Shown piece after piece: positions 59,174-64,000 of a stretch of DNA of 64,000 bases (the first letter of the stretch is position 1; every line of letters begins with the position of its first letter). The notes under the pieces were generated by a model. It had not been told where the DNA came from. It saw only the letters and a program-made list of their open reading frames with translations, and did not search any database. Location of the stretch: assembly GCA_963742535.1 (NCBI GenBank), contig CAVUMC010000002.1:1984001-2048000 (forward strand), written 5' to 3'. The DNA is from VRUE01 sp963742535. Lineage in GTDB: Bacteria > Actinomycetota > Thermoleophilia > Solirubrobacterales > 70-9. The position numbers and the translations under genes are program-made.

Positions 59174-59665
59174 ATGGTGGGGAAGAAGAGCTTTGCCGCT
59201 GTGACCGCGATTGTCTTGGCGCTATCGATGCTGGCTACGCCGTTTGCGATGGCCGCGGAAGTGACGCGCGAAAGCTACAAAGAAGCGGTCGAGCCGATCT
59301 GCAAGACGAACACGGAAGCCAACGAAAAGATCCTCAAAGGCGTTCGTCAGAAGGTCAAGTCAGGCCAGCTGAAGCAGGCCGGCACGCAGTTCGAAAAGGC
59401 CGGTAAAGCGCTGCATAAGGCGATTGTGCAGATCAAGGCCGTTCAGCAGCCCACCGCCGATAAGGCGAAGCTGGCGACCTGGCTCAAGTACGTCGGCGAA
59501 GAGGAAAAGCTCTTCCTCAAGGGCGCCAAGCAGCTGAAGGCCGGTCAGAAGACCCCGGCTCAGGAAACGGTGCTCAAGCTCAACAGCAACGCCAACAAGG
59601 CCAACAATCAGGTTCTGGCCTTCGAATTCAAGTACTGCCGCTTCGAACCCTCGAAGTTCACCTGA
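59174..59665 (+). CDS. Small exported helical protein
   Basis: 163 residues from ATG 59174. Signal peptide about 1-28 (AAVTAIVLALSMLATPFAMA), then a wholly helical, lysine-rich domain with two cysteines (EPICKTN and FKYCRFEP) that could close the bundle. Similar in layout to periplasmic or secreted helical repeat proteins. About 140 bases separate it from the preceding gene, so it may have its own promoter; codon use (mostly GAA for Glu) resembles the surface block. Confidence 0.78.
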   Translation: MVGKKSFAAVTAIVLALSMLATPFAMAAEVTRESYKEAVEPICKTNTEANEKILKGVRQKVKSGQLKQAGTQFEKAGKALHKAIVQIKAVQQPTADKAKLATWLKYVGEEEKLFLKGAKQLKAGQKTPAQETVLKLNSNANKANNQVLAFEFKYCRFEPSKFT

Positions 59666-59695
59666 TCTCAGCTTGATGATCGATCGCGGCGGCGG

Positions 59696-60568
59696 CTAGC
59701 CAGTCGTCGTCGCGGCGATCTGTTCCGCCAGCCACGGGTAGATCCTGTCGACCCGGGTGAAGATGTCGGGCAGGTGGGTGTCGCAGTCGGCGGCGCCAAG
59801 GCTGGTGATGCCGATCTGCACCGGCGTGCCGTCTTCGCGGAAGGCGAGTGCCGGCCCACCGCTGTCGCCGTGGCAGGTCCCGATCGAGAAGCCCGGCGGC
59901 GTGATCGTGCAGAGCTGCGAGGAGTAGTTGAAGAAGGGGTAGTAGGCACGGGCGTGGTTGCGGCAATAGATGCGCTGCTGAACGAAGGTGGCACCGCGGC
60001 GCAGGACCGGGGTCCGCTTCAGTTTCTGCAGGGGTCCAAAGAGCCCCCAGCCCGCGATCCAGGTCGGCGTGTTGGCAGCCAGCAGCGCGGCGTCGGTTTC
60101 GGTGGCGAGCGCCAAGGGCGGCGCCGTGGTCGGCGTCGCCAGCTCCAGCAGCGCAGCGTCGCCATGAACCTTGAAGCGATTGAAGCCGGGGTAGAGAATC
60201 GTCCGCTTCACTTTTGAGACCTGGCGCAAGGTGGCGTTGCGGACGTCGCTGCTGCCGGTGACGACGGCGTACTCCGGCAATGGGGTCTTGCGGCCGGTGA
60301 CGATGTCCTCGACGCAGTGGCCGGCGGTGAGGACCAGGTTGGGAGCGATGACCGAGCCGCTGCAGCTGAACCCTTCGCCTTTCTTGTCGGCGGCGAGGAT
60401 GAAGGCGGCCCAGGGCCATTCTTCGTTGCTGGCTGTGGTGCCGCCGACGATCGAGGCCTGGGCACCGCCCCCGGAAGCGCTCGCTGGCCCGGCGAGGGCG
60501 AGCGAGAGCAGCGCCAGGCACAGCCCCGCGCACAATCCCTTCAACTTGAAACTCGGCACTCGCTTCAT
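59696..60568 (-). CDS. Secreted trypsin-like serine protease (S1)
   Basis: 290 residues. Signal peptide about 1-32, mature start at IVGGTTASNEEWPWAA (residue 40), the usual trypsin zymogen cleavage site. Catalytic triad His84 (LTAGHC), Asp137 (HGDAALLEL) and Ser236 (CHGDSGGPA). Six cysteines suit three disulfides. Convergent with the small helical protein gene. It may process the neighbouring surface proteins, which is speculation from position. Confidence 0.94.
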   Translation of the reverse strand: MKRVPSFKLKGLCAGLCLALLSLALAGPASASGGGAQASIVGGTTASNEEWPWAAFILAADKKGEGFSCSGSVIAPNLVLTAGHCVEDIVTGRKTPLPEYAVVTGSSDVRNATLRQVSKVKRTILYPGFNRFKVHGDAALLELATPTTAPPLALATETDAALLAANTPTWIAGWGLFGPLQKLKRTPVLRRGATFVQQRIYCRNHARAYYPFFNYSSQLCTITPPGFSIGTCHGDSGGPALAFREDGTPVQIGITSLGAADCDTHLPDIFTRVDRIYPWLAEQIAATTTG

Positions 60569-60655
60569 CGCCCCTCTATCGGCAGCTTTCTCAGATCCGT
60601 AAACCCGCGTCCGACCCCGAGACTCGCTCGAGACCGACTAAGATCGGACGTCCCG

Positions 60656-60728
<73 letters not shown>

Positions 60729-60816
60729 AGGCTGCCACGGCGGCGCTCCTCCATCCGTTGCACTTTTGTTGCGATGGCGTCTAGTTGCGAGATATTTTGT
60801 CCGCAACGGTGGCAAG

Positions 60817-61218
60817 ATGGAAGCCGTGAGAAAACGCTGGACCGACGAGCGGCTCGACGACCTGAATCACCGGGTCGACGACGGCTTTCGCCGAGTGGAA
60901 GACGACCTGCGCGCCCACCGCGTCGAGACCAAGACCGCGCTGATCTCCCTCCGTTCCGAGATGAACGAGCGCTTCGACAAGGTGGAGGCACGGTTCGACA
61001 AGAAGTTCGAAGGAGTCGACGGGAAGTTCGCCGGGGTCGACGCTCGCCTCGACAAAGTCGATGAAAAGTTCGACAAGGTGGACGCCCGCTTTGAAGCCAT
61101 CGACGCGCGATTCGAAAAGCTCAATGACCGATTCGATCGCCTCAACCGGCTGCTCATTCAGATCGGCGGCGGCGCGATCGCCACTCTCGTCGCCTACTCG
61201 ATCCTCGATCACTTGTAG
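60817..61218 (+). CDS. Coiled-coil protein with C-terminal membrane anchor
   Basis: 133 residues from ATG 60817. Residues 10-110 form a long coiled coil made of seven-residue steps around RFDKVDARFEAIDARFEKL, similar to DUF1640/apolipoprotein-like coiled coils. A single membrane helix ends the protein (LIQIGGGAIATLVAYSIL). Earlier in-frame starts run back into the tRNA-Thr gene and are rejected. Possibly a membrane-attached spacer or a regulator partner; role unknown. Confidence 0.78.
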   Translation: MEAVRKRWTDERLDDLNHRVDDGFRRVEDDLRAHRVETKTALISLRSEMNERFDKVEARFDKKFEGVDGKFAGVDARLDKVDEKFDKVDARFEAIDARFEKLNDRFDRLNRLLIQIGGGAIATLVAYSILDHL

Positions 61219-61281
61219 CGGCTCGGCGCGCTGCCTTCTCCGGCGCCCGTCAGTTGTTCCCGCCCGTTAGGCTGCCGCTCC

Positions 61282-62424
61282 GTGGACTTTGCTCTCACTG
61301 ACGAGCAGGAGGACTTCGTCGACGCGATCCGGCGTTACTGCGACCACGAGTGCGGCACGCCGGACCAGCGGGAGCGCCTCACCGAGGGCTACACCGAGCA
61401 CCACAACGCGACCATCTACAAGGAGATGGCCGATCTCGGTTGGCTCGGGGTGACGATCCCCGAGGAGTACGGGGGGTCGGATGGCACGATGCTCGACGCC
61501 TGCGTCTTCATGGAGGAGACCTCGCGCGCCCTCGCCCCGATCGGCGGCTATGCGACGACGCTGATCGTCGCCGGCGCCACCCAGCGCTTCGGCACCGAGG
61601 AGCAGAAGCACGAGATCCTCGGCGGTATCGCCAACGGCGCGGTCGAGGCGATCGCGATGACCGAGCCCGAGGCAGGCTCCGACGTCGGCTCGCTCACCAC
61701 CAAGGCCGAGGCGGTCGACGGCGGCTTCGTGATCAACGGCCAGAAGGTCTTCTGCTCCAACGCCCACATCGCCGATCACATCCTCGTCGTCTGCCGCACC
61801 ACCCGTTCCGAGTCCAAGCACGACGGCCTGACGATGATCTGGCTGCCGCGTGACGCTGACGGCCTCGAGGTGATTCCGATCGACACCCTGGGCGGCCGGG
61901 ACACCAACCACCTCTACCTCACCGACGTCGAGGCGCCGGCCGACGCCGTCCTCGGCCAGGTCGACCAGGCCTGGACCCAGCTGATGGCCGGCCTCAACGT
62001 CGAGCGCCTGATCCTCGCCGCGACGATGCTGGGCATCGCCCAACGCGTCTTCGATGACCTGATCGTCTACGTCAAGCAGCGCGAGCAGTTCGGTCGCCCG
62101 ATCGGCTCCTTCCAGGCGCTGCAGCACCGCATCGCCGACATGGCCACCGAGCTCGAGGCCGCCCGCCTGATGACCCGCTGGGTCGCCTCCCTGGTCGACG
62201 AGGACCCCGATCGCATGCTGCCCCGCGAGGCCTCGATGGTGAAGCTCTTCGTCACCGAGACGACCAAGCGCGCCGCCCTCGAAGGCATGCAGATGATGGG
62301 CGGCTACGGCTACGCCTCCGAGTACGACATGGAGCGCCTCGTCCGCACCGCCCTGGTCTCGACCATCTACGGCGGAACCTCCGAGATCCAGCGCAACATC
62401 ATCGCCAAGACGTTCGGGCTCTGA
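61282..62424 (+). CDS. Acyl-CoA dehydrogenase
   Basis: 380 residues from GTG 61282, standard length. FAD-dependent oxidation of acyl-CoA to trans-2-enoyl-CoA. N-terminal helices (FALTDEQEDFVDAIRRYCDH), middle beta domain with AMTEPEAGSDVGSLTTKA (FAD and substrate contact), C-terminal helices with YVKQREQFGRPIGSFQALQH and the end motif YGGTSEIQRNIIAKTFGL. Chain-length preference cannot be read. Stand-alone gene. Confidence 0.95.
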   Translation: MDFALTDEQEDFVDAIRRYCDHECGTPDQRERLTEGYTEHHNATIYKEMADLGWLGVTIPEEYGGSDGTMLDACVFMEETSRALAPIGGYATTLIVAGATQRFGTEEQKHEILGGIANGAVEAIAMTEPEAGSDVGSLTTKAEAVDGGFVINGQKVFCSNAHIADHILVVCRTTRSESKHDGLTMIWLPRDADGLEVIPIDTLGGRDTNHLYLTDVEAPADAVLGQVDQAWTQLMAGLNVERLILAATMLGIAQRVFDDLIVYVKQREQFGRPIGSFQALQHRIADMATELEAARLMTRWVASLVDEDPDRMLPREASMVKLFVTETTKRAALEGMQMMGGYGYASEYDMERLVRTALVSTIYGGTSEIQRNIIAKTFGL

Positions 62425-62458
62425 GACAGGCATAATCTGCCCACGCAGGGATGCGTGA

Positions 62459-62554
62459 GCGCCCGTAGCTCAGTGGTCAACGGGGTTTTAACGAGCCCCA
62501 AAGAGCGCCGGTCTTTCAAGCCGGAGGTCGAGAGTTCGATTCTCTCCGGGCGCA
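62459..62554 (+). tRNA. tRNA-Glu (TTC) with a 24-base hairpin insert in the D-loop
   Basis: 96 bases. Acceptor stem GCGCCCG/CGGGCGC, discriminator A, D-stem GCTC/GAGC, anticodon stem CCGGT/GCCGG with loop CTTTCAA giving anticodon TTC, T-arm GAGAG/CTCTC with TTCGATT. The D-loop holds 24 extra bases at about 62476-62500, which form their own hairpin (GGGG...CCCC, up to seven pairs). Without them a normal 72-base tRNA remains. No encoded CCA. Whether the insert is removed, tolerated or inactivating is unknown. Confidence 0.8.
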
Positions 62555-62741
62555 TTTCCGCGGTGTTCCTGCGGACGCCGCGATTTACCGGTGCAGAGCC
62601 ATTTGTGAGCCATCTGCGCCGATTTCTCTCGAAACGGAGTGCCACGCCGCGCCGACGCATTCCGGGGGGTTCCGGGATGTCGTGGTCTCATCCTGGTCTC
62701 ATTTCTGTGGGCGTCACAGGCGGCAAATAGGCTCTGCCGCG

Positions 62742-62951
62742 ATGGCGGATAAAGCACGGCAGAAAGCGTTGGCCGATGCGCAGCGTGCGCAGGGCAAGGT
62801 CGCGCGCGCTCAAGGGCAACTGGACAGTGTGCGTGAGGAACGCCGCGAGAGTTTCAAGCGGGCGCGGAAAGCGGGCCTTTCGCTGGGAGAAATCGGCAAA
62901 GCCGTCGGCCTGCATCGCAGCCGAGTCGATCAGATCCTCAACGGCAAGTAG
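62742..62951 (+). CDS. Small helix-turn-helix protein
   Basis: 69 residues: a basic helical N-terminus (KARQKALADAQRAQGKVARA) and a C-terminal helix-turn-helix (RKAGLSLGEIGKAVGLHRSR followed by VDQILNGK), like resolvase-type or sigma region 4-type HTH motifs. A 26-base palindrome begins five bases after its stop. First of four small genes behind the tRNA-Glu gene. 62555-62741 holds no gene; it shows a short TGGTCTCAT direct repeat at about 62685-62702. Confidence 0.72.
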   Translation: MADKARQKALADAQRAQGKVARAQGQLDSVREERRESFKRARKAGLSLGEIGKAVGLHRSRVDQILNGK

Positions 62952-62956
62952 CTGTT

Positions 62957-62982
62957 GGATCGTCTAGGCGCCTAGACGATCC
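62957..62982. promoter_or_regulatory. Perfect 26-base palindrome between HTH gene and next operon
   Basis: GGATCGTCTAGGC followed directly by its exact reverse complement, with no loop. Absence of a loop and of a T-tract argues against a terminator; a two-fold protein site is likelier, perhaps for the HTH protein encoded just upstream or the Xre-like one downstream. Confidence 0.5.
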
Positions 62983-63015
62983 TGCTACCCTCTCGCGAGA
63001 CCACTGAGAAATAAC

Positions 63016-63075
63016 GGCCCCCGGCCGGCGGTGGAACGCCAACCGGGGGCCTAACCACAAGGAGGCGTAGCTCCT
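63016..63075 (+). other. Leader hairpin and hairpin masking the ribosome binding site
   Basis: GGCCCCCGG (63016-63024) pairs with CCGGGGGCC (63043-63051), with an inner GGCG/CGCC stem. Then AGGAG (63060-63064), part of the ribosome binding site of the gene at 63077, can pair with CTCCT (63071-63075). Such 5' elements are common before genes of actinobacterial phages and elements. Translation could be restrained by the second hairpin. Confidence 0.5.
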
Positions 63076-63076
63076 C

Positions 63077-63436
63077 ATGGCTGATGAGAACCCTATGGGT
63101 CGCGGGACCGCCGTTGCCCTCGATCTACCTGCCGATCAAGTCCGCTTCCTGCGCGGCACTTTCGCGGACGCTCGCGAGGGCGTTCAAGACGAGCTGCGAC
63201 ACCATCCGGGCGAGCTCAAGGATCCGGCTCACCTGCGTCGAGAGGAGGCCGCGTACGGACGGCTCGTCACTGCTCTAGATGAATGCGTGATCGTCCCGGA
63301 CCCCGACGTTCGCGCCGTCGTCGTTGACCTGGCCGAGGTGATCGACCAAAGCAACGAGTACAGCCGCGTCGTCTTCGAGCACGACGCGCTGCGCGGCCTC
63401 CTCGCTCGGCTGGAACCCAGCGAGACCGAATCGTGA
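63077..63436 (+). CDS. Small helical protein of putative integrated element, unrecognised
   Basis: 119 residues from ATG 63077, RBS GGAGG inside a hairpin. Mostly helical and acidic: DQVRFLRGTFADAREGVQDE, RREEAAYGRLVTALDE, RAVVVDLAEVIDQSNEYSRV and FEHDALRGLLARLEP. Coupled to the Xre-type regulator by a GTGA overlap, which suggests a partner protein of that regulator, for example an antitoxin-like or anti-repressor role. No family recognised. Confidence 0.7.
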   Translation: MADENPMGRGTAVALDLPADQVRFLRGTFADAREGVQDELRHHPGELKDPAHLRREEAAYGRLVTALDECVIVPDPDVRAVVVDLAEVIDQSNEYSRVVFEHDALRGLLARLEPSETES

Positions 63437-63726
63437 CCGGCGCCCCTGCGAAACCGCTCGCCGAGTGTTTTGCCCAGAACTTGGTCGCCGAGCGTGAGCG
63501 CGCCGAACTCTCCCAGGAGGAGTTGGGCCTGCGTGCCTCCCTACACCGCACGGAGATCAGTCAACTGGAGCGAGCCCTGCGCGTAGCCCGCATCGACACG
63601 GTCGCAAAGCTCGCAGGCGCTCTTGGGATTCCAACGAGTCGTCTTCTCGACGGCATTGCCTGGAACCCCGGCGAGTACACGCCCGGCAGCTTCCGATTTC
63701 AGCCGTCGGATGAGACCAGCCAATGA
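63433..63726 (+). CDS. Xre-family helix-turn-helix regulator
   Basis: 97 residues from GTG 63433. Residues 12-70 are a cro/C1-type HTH: NLVAERERAELSQEELGLRA, then HRTEISQLERALRVARIDTV and KLAGALGIPTSRLLDGI. The C-terminus (WNPGEYTPGSFRFQPSDE) is short and extended. Typical of regulators in prophages and integrative elements. Overlaps the flanking genes by four bases on each side. Confidence 0.88.
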   Translation: MTGAPAKPLAECFAQNLVAERERAELSQEELGLRASLHRTEISQLERALRVARIDTVAKLAGALGIPTSRLLDGIAWNPGEYTPGSFRFQPSDETSQ

Positions 63727-64000
63727 CGACGATCTCAGCCAGTCACAGATTTGAGACCGAGAGAGCGAGGGCAGACCAGAGAGCAGGAGCCGCGCTCATC
63801 AGTCAGAGACAGGCTGAGCCCAGAGACCCCCAGGACGACCCACGAGACAGGCCTCAGACGCCCCTCCAGCTACCAGCCCTCTACAGCCCGACACACTATG
63901 CACCCTCCGGTGTCGTGCCTGGGACGCACTTAGGCGATCTCAAAGGTCAGGATGGTCAGGGCGCTGTGGTGGCGAGCGCTCAGGCCGGGCCTCCGGCGGC
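63723..64000 (+). CDS. Partial gene running off the window, unrecognised
   Basis: ATG 63723 overlaps the Xre stop (ATGA), and the frame stays open for 92 codons to the window end. The visible part is polar and low in hydrophobic residues: rich in Arg, Gln, Pro and Asp (RARADQRAGAALISQRQAEP), then PALYSPTHYAPSGVVPGTHL. Probably disordered in this region. No function can be inferred. Confidence 0.5.
   Translation, partial: MTTISASHRFETERARADQRAGAALISQRQAEPRDPQDDPRDRPQTPLQLPALYSPTHYAPSGVVPGTHLGDLKGQDGQGAVVASAQAGPPA

Noticed and set aside
62488..62757. Minus-strand frame with APGENRTLDLRLERPAL
   Set aside because: This string is the well-known artefact of reading a tRNA gene antisense; the frame covers tRNA-Glu.
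63727..64000. Second half of the attachment site for the element
   Set aside because: No repeat of the tRNA-Glu 3' end was found before the window ends.

Overview
The window is a high-GC actinobacterial chromosome segment. Its mix of F420-type (LLM) oxidoreductase, many YciE/DUF892 ferritin-like proteins, tandem TetR regulators, Usp-like membrane proteins and large secreted proteins with lysine-rich tails after a CPKGK-type motif suggests a soil Thermoleophilia (Solirubrobacterales-like) genome. This placement is inferred from gene content only. Four tRNA genes are present (Ser-GGA, Ser-CGA, Thr-GGT, Glu-TTC); there is no rRNA, CRISPR array or transposase.

Layout. 1-2600: a cut-off subtilisin protease, tadA and a VapBC-type toxin-antitoxin pair with an operator-like palindrome. 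2600-5600: a ubiquitin-like conjugation operon (JAMM peptidase/RWD-like/E1 fusion, a 66-residue protein, an E2-like protein and a basic membrane protein), lower in GC than its surroundings and preceded by a perfect AT-rich palindrome. 5600-12000: PilZ-domain cellulose-synthase-like glycosyltransferase, ferritin-like protein with a histone-H1-like tail, LigD and a GT4 glycosyltransferase. 12100-18100: an envelope-stress type cluster (two COG4705 membrane proteins, OmpR-type two-component system, UppP, lipoprotein phosphoesterase) in which three promoters share a TCATC...GTTAAT motif. 18100-22400: a 20-residue repeat protein, a broken ECF sigma factor, a double-TetR regulator and membrane proteins.

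22500-43750 looks like a general stress-response region: DUF2294, STAS anti-sigma antagonist, two RibD/DHFR-like reductases, cupin, LLM oxidoreductase, HAD hydrolase, SDR, Usp-like and ferritin-like proteins, carboxylate-amine ligase, formaldehyde-type alcohol dehydrogenase, CDGSH protein and topoisomerase IB. Fourteen sites in it match GNNT-N14-16-GGGTA, the form of actinobacterial sigma-B-type stress promoters, and eight end 8-10 bases before a start codon, suggesting leaderless mRNAs. Three degraded genes (two one-base frameshifts and one internal deletion) cluster at 40.9-42.7 kb.

43800-59665 is one block of seven genes behind a strong sigma-70-like promoter and a structured leader. It encodes large secreted or surface proteins in an A-B-A-B paralog order, with lysine-rich C-termini, then a lipoprotein and two small exported proteins. 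59.7-62.4 kb holds a secreted trypsin, tRNA-Thr, a coiled-coil membrane protein and an acyl-CoA dehydrogenase. From 62459 a tRNA-Glu gene with a 24-base hairpin inserted in its D-loop is followed by small HTH genes in phage-like style that run off the end of the window, possibly the start of an integrated element.
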